Shown: positions 7,831 through 15,396 of the stretch, one piece after another
Numbering within the stretch: position 1 is the first letter of the stretch
Layout of the letters: each line of letters opens with the position of its first letter
Source: Candidatus Dechloromonas phosphorivorans
GTDB taxonomy: Bacteria > Pseudomonadota > Gammaproteobacteria > Burkholderiales > Rhodocyclaceae
NCBI GenBank assembly: GCA_016721185.1
Contig: JADKIP010000015.1
Span: forward strand, 248,001 to 312,000
DNA length: 64,000 nt
Direction: 5' to 3'
Program-made: the position numbers and the translations under genes
The notes under the pieces: model-generated
What the model was told of the DNA's origin: nothing
Database searches by the model: none
Seen by the model: only the letters and a program-made list of their open reading frames with translations

Positions 7831-8706
7831 TCAGGCGTTAAGCGCATTGCGTAGATCAAGGATGTCTTCCTCGGCTTCCTTGATCAGATCAACGTAACGG
7901 AGGCGGTCAGCGGCACGGATTTCAACCTTGACTGGGTCGGTCTCTGCGTCAATCAATAATGGGTCGGCATCGGCCAGTAAATTCGCAAAATACAGTACAT
8001 CGCGAACTGAGCATGGGGTTTCCACGTTCATGAATTGATGGTGGTCGCGGGCTGCTTCGGAAATGTTTGAGGGCAAACCGAGGATGTGGAGGAGGCTCTC
8101 ACCAATGCTTTCGTGCCAGCCGCGAAGTAGTTCAAAGGTTGCTGCCAAATCGCGGCGGTATTCAGGATATTCCGCAGCCCGGTAAAGAAGGTAGAACACG
8201 CCGATGTCGTGCACCAGTCCGGCTAGCATGGCTTCATCCGGGTTGATTCGACCTAGTCGGCGTGCAAGAACGCGTGAAATTGCCGAGACTTGAACGGAGT
8301 GTTCCCAAAAACTCTGGCCAATCTTGTCGAAATTAGCCAGATTTCTGGACTTCAGCATTTGGTCCATTGCCACGGCAAGCGAGGTGGTGCGAACGACGTC
8401 AAAGCCGAGTCGCGCAATCGCTGTTGATAGATCAGAAATGGATTTGCCAGCAGGGTTGTAACTGACCGAGTTGGCAAGGCGCAGTAGTTTGCTGGAGATC
8501 AGTGGTTCAAACCCGACAACCTGAGCCACTCGATCCAGATTGGTTAGTGGGTCTTTCAGCGTATTCCTGATCAGAATGGCTGCGTCCATGCATATCGGGA
8601 AGTTGATATCGCCCGACAGGTCGCGGGCGATATCCTCAAGTATTCGGAAGTGGAGGATGCTGTCGCCCACTATTTCAGCCAGCGATATAGCGTTCCAGTT
8701 CGGCAA
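7831..8706 (-). CDS. HDOD-domain signalling protein
   Basis: About 290 residues, nearly all one HDOD domain. It has FPICMDAAILIRNTLKDPL, LISSKLLRLANSVSY, AIARLGFDVVRTTSLA and the metal-type motif GLVHDIG, then DHHQFMN. HDOD proteins are usually regulators in two-component, c-di-GMP or chemotaxis circuits without a known catalytic activity. The TTG at 8706 makes it overlap the upstream CBS gene by 32 bases. A GTG at 8670, just past the CBS stop, is an equally possible start; neither has a good ribosome site. Confidence 0.85.
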   Translation of the reverse strand: MPNWNAISLAEIVGDSILHFRILEDIARDLSGDINFPICMDAAILIRNTLKDPLTNLDRVAQVVGFEPLISSKLLRLANSVSYNPAGKSISDLSTAIARLGFDVVRTTSLAVAMDQMLKSRNLANFDKIGQSFWEHSVQVSAISRVLARRLGRINPDEAMLAGLVHDIGVFYLLYRAAEYPEYRRDLAATFELLRGWHESIGESLLHILGLPSNISEAARDHHQFMNVETPCSVRDVLYFANLLADADPLLIDAETDPVKVEIRAADRLRYVDLIKEAEEDILDLRNALNA

Positions 8707-9106
8707 TGAGGAATTGCTGGGAGCTGATGGTTTCTTTGACTAGGTCGCCAATCGAGATCATGCCGACGACGCTGTTTTTTTCATCAAGTACCGGGAGGTG
8801 GCGGAAGTGCTTTTCGGTCATTAGCGCCATACATTCATCGAGTGTCGAAGAGGGGGTCACGTAGGCAACTTTGTCGCTCATGATTTCACTCACCAGCGTT
8901 TCCTTCGATGTTTTTCCCTGCAAGATGATTTTCCGGGCGTAGTCACGCTCGGAAAATAGCCCGACGAGTTGCTCACCATCTAGAACTAGAAGTGCGCCCA
9001 CATTATTTTTTGACATAACCGTAAGGGCGTGAAAAACAGAGTCGCCAGGCGCAACAACTGCCAGCGGACGGTTCTTGTTTGCAAGCAACTGTTTAAGCGT
9101 TTTCAT
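8675..9106 (-). CDS. CBS-domain-pair protein
   Basis: A 143-residue protein made almost entirely of two CBS domains: FHALTVMSKNNVGALLVLDGEQLVGLFSERDYARK (first) and MSDKVAYVTPSSTLDECMALMTEKHFRHLPV (second, ending in GMISIGDLVK). Stand-alone CBS pairs bind adenosine nucleotides or NAD and act as energy sensors. The ATG at 9106 was preferred over an upstream in-frame start at 9175, because the CBS fold begins directly after it. It probably shares a transcript with the overlapping HDOD gene. Confidence 0.87.
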   Translation of the reverse strand: MKTLKQLLANKNRPLAVVAPGDSVFHALTVMSKNNVGALLVLDGEQLVGLFSERDYARKIILQGKTSKETLVSEIMSDKVAYVTPSSTLDECMALMTEKHFRHLPVLDEKNSVVGMISIGDLVKETISSQQFLIAELERYIAG

Positions 9107-9186
9107 GAGAAATGTCCTCTCGAAGGGCTGAGTTATATTGGAAAAGAGTCTATCGCCGTGTGATCTGGCTGCCAAGCCTCAAAAAC

Positions 9187-9214
9187 AAAAAAGGCAGCCT
9201 GGGCTGCCTTTTTT
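9187..9214 (-). terminator. Intrinsic terminator after cytochrome c4 gene
   Basis: A 9-base-pair stem (AAGGCAGCC at 9191-9199, GGCTGCCTT at 9202-9210) with a two-base loop lies between A and T runs. It sits 17 bases beyond the cytochrome gene's stop, and the flanking runs would let it work in both directions. Confidence 0.85.
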
Positions 9215-9230
9215 AGCTGCGGTAAATTGT

Positions 9231-9872
9231 TTAGCGCAATCCCGCTGCGTATTCCGCAACGGCCTTGATTTCAGCATCAGAAAGTTTTGCTGCAATCGTC
9301 CGCATCATCTTCTCTGGGTCATTGGCCCGTTCGTCAAGGCGGAAGGATTTCAGCTGAACTTCGGTATATTCGGCAAACTGGCCAGCCAGGCGCGGATATT
9401 GTGCCGGCAAACCTGCACCGGTCGGGCCGTGACAGCCGGCACATGCGGGAACGCCCTTCTTGAAGTCGCCCTGACGCCAAATTTTCTGACCTAGCGCAAT
9501 TTTGCTTTCGTCAGTAGCAGTTGCCGGCTTGAGTTTCTGGCTAGCGAACCAGGCAGCAACGTTTTTCATGTCTTCATCTGACAAGGGGGCTGCCATTCCG
9601 CCCATGATGGCATTATTCCGTGCTGCCGGCTTGCCATCGACCGCCTTGAAGTTTTTAAGCTGTTTGTAAATATATTCTTCAACCTGACCAGCAAGGTGTG
9701 GGTTAGCAGAGGCAGCGCTGTTGCCGTCGGCGCCATGGCAGGCGACACACACGGTTTCAGCAATGACTTTACCCTTGGCAGGATCAGCCTTGATCTTGGC
9801 TTCTTCAGATGCATGAGCAATTAAACTAGTGGCAAACAGAATTGCCATTGCCGCGGTACGAATCATTTTCAA
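9231..9872 (-). CDS. Diheme cytochrome c4
   Basis: A 213-residue periplasmic protein with a signal peptide (cleavage near residue 22, after IAHAS). It has two CxxCH heme sites, CVACHGADGNSAAS and CAGCHGPTGAGLPAQYPRLAGQ. Each half has its own distal methionine region, the duplicated fold of cytochrome c4. It carries electrons from the bc1 complex or quinol oxidation to terminal oxidases. It has its own terminator and is divergent from engB. Confidence 0.92.
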   Translation of the reverse strand: MKMIRTAAMAILFATSLIAHASEEAKIKADPAKGKVIAETVCVACHGADGNSAASANPHLAGQVEEYIYKQLKNFKAVDGKPAARNNAIMGGMAAPLSDEDMKNVAAWFASQKLKPATATDESKIALGQKIWRQGDFKKGVPACAGCHGPTGAGLPAQYPRLAGQFAEYTEVQLKSFRLDERANDPEKMMRTIAAKLSDAEIKAVAEYAAGLR

Positions 9873-9974
9873 GCTCCTTGTACGCGTTTTTGGGCGCTTT
9901 GGCCGGAACGGAAGTTACAAACCTGTTATTCTATATTAGTTCTCCGCCCCCTTGGCGGGTCTTCCGAGTTTTTT

Positions 9975-10670
9975 ATGCCTCTGTTCCAACAGGCCGTATT
10001 CCTTACCACTGTCGCTAATTTGCGCGACGTTCCTATTGACTCCGTTTGCGAGGTTGCGTTTGCCGGGCGTTCCAATGCTGGTAAATCCTCCGCAATCAAC
10101 ACATTGGCAGGGCGGGTTCGTCTTGCTTACGTCAGTAAGACGCCCGGGCGAACTCAGCATCTCAATTATTTCACGCTAGCCGAAGGTAAATATTTTGTCG
10201 ACCTGCCGGGGTATGGTTATGCCAAGGCGCCAGAAGCGATTCGTTCGCAATGGGAAGGCTTGATTGGCCCTTATCTGGCCCACCGCGAACAGTTGGCTGG
10301 GTTGGTCGTGATCATGGACATTCGACGTCCGTTGACTGATCTGGATTTTCGTTTGATCAACTGGTTTCGCCCAACGGGGCGACCTATCCATATCCTGCTT
10401 TCCAAGGCTGACAAATTGAGTCGTCAGGAGCAGACCAAAGTATTGAGTTCGGTCAAGGCTGAACTGGCTACCTGGGGAGATGCGGCCCTTTATTCCGTAC
10501 AGCTGTTTTCCAGTCTGAAAAAGACCGGGGTTGAAGATGCAGAGGTTGTTCTCGCCAACTGGCTTGGTATTGAGAAAAAGAAGCCAGAAGAGAAAAATAA
10601 ACCAGAAATCAAGAAGCCAAAAAACAAAAGGCCTCCGGATAAGGGGAGTCCGGGGGCCAAAAAGCCTTAA
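9975..10670 (+). CDS. engB: Ribosome-biogenesis GTPase EngB/YihA with an extra lysine-rich tail
   Basis: The first 200 residues are standard EngB: P-loop FAGRSNAGKSS, switch TPGRTQHLNYF, G3 DLPGYGYAKAP and G4 LSKADKLSRQEQ. The protein acts in assembly of the large ribosomal subunit. Beyond the core there is an unusual tail of about 30 residues dominated by Lys, Pro and Glu. The DNA for this tail contains a GC-rich inverted repeat (GGCCTCCGGA and TCCGGGGGCC, about 10630-10660), which on the minus strand resembles a terminator. Confidence 0.93.
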   Translation: MPLFQQAVFLTTVANLRDVPIDSVCEVAFAGRSNAGKSSAINTLAGRVRLAYVSKTPGRTQHLNYFTLAEGKYFVDLPGYGYAKAPEAIRSQWEGLIGPYLAHREQLAGLVVIMDIRRPLTDLDFRLINWFRPTGRPIHILLSKADKLSRQEQTKVLSSVKAELATWGDAALYSVQLFSSLKKTGVEDAEVVLANWLGIEKKKPEEKNKPEIKKPKNKRPPDKGSPGAKKP

Positions 10671-10801
10671 CGTAGTCAAGGCGCCCGCTCAGGGAGGTGA
10701 AGCGGGAGACAGCGCGTGCTATCTGGTTGTTAAGATAAATGAGAGCTCAAGAAGTTCCGTGCCGCTGAAGAATTTTCTTTTAAGTTGATTGAGGTTTAAG
10801 C

Positions 10802-11803
10802 ATGAGTGCTACCGGAATTTTTCCTGGAACCCGCATGCGCCGGATGCGGCGTGATGATTTCTCGCGTCGCTTGATGCGAGAGTCGGTGCTGACGGTTGAC
10901 GACTTTATTTACCCGGTTTTTGTTCTTGAAGGTGCCGGGCGGGTCGAGAAAGTGGCGTCGATGCCGGGCGTTGAGCGCCAATCGCTGGATCTGCTGCTGA
11001 AAACAGCGGAGCGTGCCGTCAAACTGGGTGTTCCCGCCCTGGCGCTGTTCCCTGTAATTGATGTCTCATTAAAGTCGCTTGGTGCAGAAGAGTCTTTTAA
11101 CGATCAAGGTCTGGTACCGCGCGTTGTCAGGGCGCTGAAGCGTGAGTTTCCAGAGCTGGGGGTGATTACCGATGTTGCACTTGATCCCTACACCAGTCAT
11201 GGACAGGATGGCCTAATCGACGCAAGTGGCTATGTTCTGAATGATGAAACGCTGGAAGTGCTGGCCAAACAGGCGCTTTGTCACGCTCGGGCTGGTGCCG
11301 ACGTTGTGGCCCCTTCTGACATGATGGATGGTCGCATTGGCCGTATTCGTGCCGAGTTGAATGAGGCTGGGCAAATTTACACGCGTATCCTGGCTTATTC
11401 TGCGAAATATGCTTCGGCCTTTTACGGCCCGTTCCGTGATGCCGTAGGTTCAGCAGGAAATTTGGGTAAGGGCAACAAGTACACTTATCAGATGGATCCG
11501 GGTAATTCTGACGAAGCCTTGAAGGAAGTTGCGCTTGATCTGGCCGAAGGTGCGGACATGGTGATGGTCAAGCCTGGGATGCCTTATCTTGATATTGTTC
11601 GTCGGGTTAAGGACGAGTTCAAGGTGCCAACCTATGCCTATCAGGTAAGTGGTGAGTACGCGATGCTGAAGGCTGCCGCACAAAATGGCTGGCTGGATGA
11701 GAAAGCCTGCGTGCTTGAAAGTTTGCTGGCTTTCAAGCGGGCCGGGGCAGATGGCATCCTGACTTACTTCGCACTGGATGCGGCGGAGTATCTCAAGCGC
11801 TGA
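10802..11803 (+). CDS. hemB: Delta-aminolevulinic acid dehydratase (porphobilinogen synthase)
   Basis: A 333-residue enzyme joining two 5-aminolevulinate molecules in heme synthesis. Schiff-base lysines lie in YSAKYASAFYGPFRDA and MVKPGMPYLDIV. At the site where zinc-type HemB has cysteines, this one reads DVALDPYTSHGQDG with none, the pattern of magnesium-dependent enzymes such as that of Pseudomonas. Full length, with its own terminator downstream. The 131 bases between engB and hemB hold no gene. Confidence 0.96.
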   Translation: MSATGIFPGTRMRRMRRDDFSRRLMRESVLTVDDFIYPVFVLEGAGRVEKVASMPGVERQSLDLLLKTAERAVKLGVPALALFPVIDVSLKSLGAEESFNDQGLVPRVVRALKREFPELGVITDVALDPYTSHGQDGLIDASGYVLNDETLEVLAKQALCHARAGADVVAPSDMMDGRIGRIRAELNEAGQIYTRILAYSAKYASAFYGPFRDAVGSAGNLGKGNKYTYQMDPGNSDEALKEVALDLAEGADMVMVKPGMPYLDIVRRVKDEFKVPTYAYQVSGEYAMLKAAAQNGWLDEKACVLESLLAFKRAGADGILTYFALDAAEYLKR

Positions 11804-11822
11804 TTCAACGGCAAACTGTGCG

Positions 11823-11847
11823 AAAAGCGGCCTTGGCCGCTTTTTTT
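11823..11847. terminator. Bidirectional terminator between hemB and slmA
   Basis: GCGGCC (11827-11832) and GGCCGC (11835-11840) pair around a TT loop, with AAAA before and seven T after. It lies between two convergent genes, and its edge overlaps the slmA stop codon. Confidence 0.88.
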
Positions 11848-12457
11848 ATGGGCTGCCAGGTGCGCCGGATTGGGAGAGGCAGGCAAAGTAGAGCATTGGC
11901 CACTGCTGTGGCCATTGTGTCAGCGGTTCCCGAGTGAAGCCGCTTCTGGCATATTGTTCCCAGCGCCCGACGACATAGCAACGTAGCAGGTTGGCCAGCG
12001 CACCGAAGTCGGCATCCGGTTTGAGGTTGTCTTGGGTGGCGGCGACGCGCAGCGACTGTTTGATTGTTGCTTCGACTTTGTCGAGCAGGGTGTTGATGCG
12101 GAATTGCAGGCGTTCATGTTCATTGACCAGCGCATCGCCAATCAGGACACGGGTCATGCCGCGGTTCTTCTGGGCAAAGCGGAGTAGCAGGCCAATGATG
12201 GTTTCGACCTGTTTGAAGCCCTGGCTTTCTTCGGAGGTGATCTGGTTGATGACGCTGAAGAGGCTTCGTTCGATAAACTCGATCAGGCCTTCAAACATCT
12301 GAGCCTTGCTGGCGAAGTGGCGGTAAAGCGCCGCTTCGGAGCAGTCAAGTTTGGTCGCCAATGCAGCCGTGGTGATTTTTTCCCCTTTTGGGGTTTCGAG
12401 CATGCCGGCCAGGGTTTGTAAAATTTGCAGGCGGCGCTCGCCCGGTTTCGCTGCCAT
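11846..12457 (-). CDS. slmA: Nucleoid occlusion factor SlmA (TetR family)
   Basis: A 203-residue TetR-fold protein. The N-terminal helix-turn-helix reads ITTAALATKLDCSEAALYRHF, and FASKAQMFEGLIEFIERSLFS matches SlmA over its whole length. SlmA binds specific chromosomal sites and blocks FtsZ ring assembly over the nucleoid. It is convergent with hemB. The neighbours (nucleotidase and argB, same strand) follow the order common in betaproteobacteria. Confidence 0.9.
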   Translation of the reverse strand: MAAKPGERRLQILQTLAGMLETPKGEKITTAALATKLDCSEAALYRHFASKAQMFEGLIEFIERSLFSVINQITSEESQGFKQVETIIGLLLRFAQKNRGMTRVLIGDALVNEHERLQFRINTLLDKVEATIKQSLRVAATQDNLKPDADFGALANLLRCYVVGRWEQYARSGFTREPLTQWPQQWPMLYFACLSQSGAPGSP

Positions 12458-12494
12458 TATTGTCCCCTCTTGATTTTTGGTTTTTGCCCAAAAA

Positions 12495-13139
12495 TTATAG
12501 TCGACCGCAGCGCTCCGGTAGTTGCAGCACCGACTTTATCTTGATGTCGACAAAAGGTGACTGTCGTAAGCTAGTGCTCACCCACACCGTTTTCATCCCC
12601 AGTTTTTTGGCGCTGATCAGGTTGGGCAGGCTGTCTTCGACCATGGTGCAACGTTTTGGGTCGAGATGCTCCGCGCGGAGGAGGGTGCGGAAGCCGGCGA
12701 GCATTGGTTTCGGCTGGAATCGAAGGTTTTCAACTGAGTAAGTCGCTGAAAAGCAGCGATCAAGGCCGGTTATTTCAAGAATGGCATCGGTGTAATGGCG
12801 CGGAGCATTGGAAAAGAGAATCTTTTTCCCCGGAAGTTTTCGCAGTGCATGCAGCATCGGTTTCTCGAAATCCAGCATGCGCCGGAGATCGGGAAATTGA
12901 TGTGTCTCCCACAAAAAATGCTTGGGATCGGTGCCGTGGTGGCGCATCAGTCCACGCAGCGTGGCACCGTAGCGTATCCAGTAGTCCTGGCGGATACGGG
13001 TTGCTTCTGATTCATCAACCCCTAAATGTCGCTCGATGTATTGACGCATTGAGCGGTTGATATGGGGGAAGATGTGCGGGGTCGCGTTATGTAGCGTGTT
13101 GTCGAGATCAAACAGCCAGGTGCGACCCGCAAAGCTCAT
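12495..13139 (-). CDS. Pyrimidine 5'-nucleotidase, HAD superfamily
   Basis: A 214-residue HAD hydrolase. Motif I is FDLDNTLHNA with the nucleophile Asp at residue 11, motif II is ILFSNAPRHY, and motif IV is MVEDSLPNL. These fit the SDT1/pyrimidine-nucleotidase subgroup, which dephosphorylates UMP, CMP or modified pyrimidine nucleotides. Its start codon abuts the argB stop, indicating one operon with argB upstream and slmA downstream. Confidence 0.86.
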   Translation of the reverse strand: MSFAGRTWLFDLDNTLHNATPHIFPHINRSMRQYIERHLGVDESEATRIRQDYWIRYGATLRGLMRHHGTDPKHFLWETHQFPDLRRMLDFEKPMLHALRKLPGKKILFSNAPRHYTDAILEITGLDRCFSATYSVENLRFQPKPMLAGFRTLLRAEHLDPKRCTMVEDSLPNLISAKKLGMKTVWVSTSLRQSPFVDIKIKSVLQLPERCGRL

Positions 13140-14026
13140 CAGTGTGACTTGATCATCGTGCCGACACCGTGGTCGGTCAGGATTTCCAATAGCAGGGCGT
13201 GTTCTACCCGGCCATCGATGATATGGACGCCCTTGACCCCATTGCGAGCCGCATCGAGTGCGGAGCTGATCTTGGGTAGCATGCCACCGGACAAGGTGCC
13301 GTCTTCGACCATTTCATCGATCTGCTTCGGCGTGATACCGGTGATCAGATTGCCGTCCTTGTCGAGCACGCCTGGTGTGTTGGTCAATAACACGAGTTTT
13401 TCTGCTTTGAGAACTTCGGCAATTTTTCCGGCGACAACGTCGGCGTTAATATTGTAGGTTTCGCCATCTTTACCGACGCCGATCGGCGCGATAACCGGGA
13501 TAAATGCTCCCTTGTCGAGGTGGTCAATCAGCGAGGGATCAATCTGGGTAATTTCGCCAACCTGGCCGACATCAATCAGGTCACCGGGGTTGTTTTTGTC
13601 TTCCAGCATCAGCTTTTTGGCGCGGATAAAGTTGCCATCCTTGCCAGTCAGACCGACGGCTTTGCCGCCATGCTGATTGATTAAATTGACGATATCCTTA
13701 TTGACTTGGCCACCCAGCACCATTTCGACCAGTTCCATCGTCTCGGCATCGGTGACGCGCATGCCCTGGATGAACTCGCCCTTCTTGCCGACGCGAGCGA
13801 GGAGGCTTTCGATTTGCGGGCCGCCGCCGTGAACAACAACAATATTGAAACCGACCAGTTCAAGCAGGACGACGTCGCGGGCGAAACAACTCTTCAGGTG
13901 TTCGTCAGTCATCGCATTGCCACCATACTTGACGACGATGGTCTTGCCGTGGAAGCGTTTGATATAGGGCAGGGCTTCAGCCAGAACGGCGGCCTTGATG
14001 CCCGGGGAGAGGTTTTCGAGACTCAT
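13139..14026 (-). CDS. argB: Acetylglutamate kinase
   Basis: A 295-residue amino-acid kinase. It shows the phosphate-binding KYGGNAMT, VVHGGGPQIESLL, GLTGKDGNFIRAKK and NINADVVAGKIAEVL. It phosphorylates N-acetylglutamate in arginine synthesis. The ATG at 14026 gives the family start (MSLENLSPGIKAAVLAEALP); the in-frame extension further upstream looks non-coding and approaches the preceding terminator. Confidence 0.96.
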   Translation of the reverse strand: MSLENLSPGIKAAVLAEALPYIKRFHGKTIVVKYGGNAMTDEHLKSCFARDVVLLELVGFNIVVVHGGGPQIESLLARVGKKGEFIQGMRVTDAETMELVEMVLGGQVNKDIVNLINQHGGKAVGLTGKDGNFIRAKKLMLEDKNNPGDLIDVGQVGEITQIDPSLIDHLDKGAFIPVIAPIGVGKDGETYNINADVVAGKIAEVLKAEKLVLLTNTPGVLDKDGNLITGITPKQIDEMVEDGTLSGGMLPKISSALDAARNGVKGVHIIDGRVEHALLLEILTDHGVGTMIKSH

Positions 14027-14060
14027 GGCATGCTCCGAGTGGAATCGCCGCGGATTGTAC

Positions 14061-14091
14061 AAAGAAAAAGGCCGGAACGGGGTCCGGCCTT
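14061..14091 (-). terminator. Terminator at the end of the pil-aspS-nudB gene block
   Basis: AAGGCCGGA and TCCGGCCTT form a 9-base-pair stem with a six-base loop. On the minus strand it is followed by TTTCTTTGT. It lies between the nudB stop and the argB start, so it separates the two minus-strand operons. Confidence 0.8.
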
Positions 14092-14146
14092 CTCGGTGCG
14101 AAGTGAATTCTGGTTCTGAACGACTTGGATATTCCCGGCTAAACCC

Positions 14147-14599
14147 TCAGTCAGGCGAGGTAATGTTCTTGCCCAAGGCCAAAATGGCGTCACGATTGCT
14201 CCAGGAAAAGCAGCGTTCGGCGGCGTCTTGCCAAGGTAACCATTGATAGCCGATATGCTCACCCGGTGAAATGGTGACCGGTCGAATGGTCGGTATTTCG
14301 AGGGAGAAGACGTGCTCAACGTTTTGCGTAACGCCGGGTGCATAACGATGTCGCCATTCCGGAAAAATTTCGAAAGTATTGGTTTGTTGCCAGTCGCGCA
14401 ATTTGAAGAGCACGGTATCGATACCCGTTTCTTCCTGAACTTCCCGATGAGCCGTTTCGATCAGTGACTCGTCCTCTTCGTGGCTACCGGTGACGGATTG
14501 CCAGAAACCGGGATGCGCTGCGCGCTCCAGGAGAAGAATATCGAGGGCGGGGGTGTGGATGACGACCAGGACTGAGACGGGCTGTTTGTAGGCGGTCAT
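14147..14599 (-). CDS. nudB: Dihydroneopterin triphosphate diphosphatase (Nudix)
   Basis: A 150-residue Nudix hydrolase with the box GSHEEDESLIETAHREVQEETG (residues about 37-58) and the N-terminal PVSVLVVIHTPALDILLLER typical of NudB. It removes pyrophosphate from dihydroneopterin triphosphate in folate synthesis. Its start overlaps the stop of the barstar-like gene by four bases. It commonly follows aspS in proteobacteria; here two extra genes lie between them. Confidence 0.9.
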   Translation of the reverse strand: MTAYKQPVSVLVVIHTPALDILLLERAAHPGFWQSVTGSHEEDESLIETAHREVQEETGIDTVLFKLRDWQQTNTFEIFPEWRHRYAPGVTQNVEHVFSLEIPTIRPVTISPGEHIGYQWLPWQDAAERCFSWSNRDAILALGKNITSPD

Positions 14600-15024
14600 G
14601 CGTCGGGCAGGTCGGCAATGCCGGGTGTCGGGCTGGTTAGCAGAATCCAGAGTGGGGTTTTTTCGGCTGAACGAATCGAGGCTGCGGATTGCAAGACCTC
14701 AATCAATGTTGAAAATGAGTCTGGGTCACGCTCATGAAGCAAGTCGAGGCCGGATATTTGCAAAACAACGCCTGTTTTTGGTTGCCAGTCCGGGTCAGTC
14801 AGGCAATCGTGCAAGGCATCGAAATTGACACCGTACCAAGCAGGAAACTTGCAAGCCTTGCCCAATTCACTAAGGGCTTGGTGCTTGTCTTTGCAATCCC
14901 CGAGGTTGGCGGCCAGCAATATCAAATGCGCTTTTGCGACAAGGCGAGGCAGGTCAAGCTGATGCTTGGCGGGCAGATGGTAGATGCCGGCCTGGGTGGG
15001 GTCTTTGAACAAACCGGGTTTCAT
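14596..15024 (-). CDS. Barstar-family ribonuclease inhibitor
   Basis: A 142-residue protein with the barstar signature FPAWYGVNFDALHDCLTD (residues about 59-76), which in barstar forms the helix that plugs the RNase active site, then VVLQISGLDLL. It has no signal peptide, so it should stay in the cytoplasm. It starts three bases after the RNase-like gene and overlaps nudB by four. The predicted role is to bind and silence the neighbouring RNase before export. Family is clear; the partner follows from adjacency. Confidence 0.87.
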   Translation of the reverse strand: MKPGLFKDPTQAGIYHLPAKHQLDLPRLVAKAHLILLAANLGDCKDKHQALSELGKACKFPAWYGVNFDALHDCLTDPDWQPKTGVVLQISGLDLLHERDPDSFSTLIEVLQSAASIRSAEKTPLWILLTSPTPGIADLPDA

Positions 15025-15027
15025 CGC

Positions 15028-15393
15028 CTACTCCCGTATCCGGCGAAAAGACTGGTAGTGATCGTCGGTGTAGTAATACTCGGCATTCTCTCCGGCGACA
15101 ATGCGTCGTGGGCCACGGTCGCGTCGTCCCGGCGTTTTGACTGTGTATTCGGCGTAGTAACCGCGCTTCTTTATTGGCAGGCGTTTTTCATAATTGCCGA
15201 AAATGATACCGTCGCGCGAATACGGAAAAGGGCCGCCAGTTTTGATCAGCGTCAGGGTTTGCTGGGCTTCGCGGGGTAAATTTGTGGCTAAAACCCAGTC
15301 GACCGCAGCATCGTCCCGGCCAAAACTAAAACCGAATGCGCTCCCAACCGCCAGCCAGGCGACGAGAAGGAAGCGCAAATAGCTCTTCATCAA
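15028..15393 (-). CDS. Secreted guanyl-specific ribonuclease, barnase-like
   Basis: A 121-residue protein with a signal peptide (about residues 1-20). Key matches to barnase are GIIFGNYEKRLP, YYAEYTVKTPG (general-base Glu), GPRRIVAGE (Arg) and TDDHYQSFRRIRE (catalytic His; barnase has TTDHYQTFTKIR). All expected catalytic residues are present, so it is probably active. It would cleave RNA after guanine outside the cytoplasm. It lies between aspS (four bases upstream) and the inhibitor gene. Confidence 0.87.
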   Translation of the reverse strand: MMKSYLRFLLVAWLAVGSAFGFSFGRDDAAVDWVLATNLPREAQQTLTLIKTGGPFPYSRDGIIFGNYEKRLPIKKRGYYAEYTVKTPGRRDRGPRRIVAGENAEYYYTDDHYQSFRRIRE

Positions 15394-15396
15394 TGT

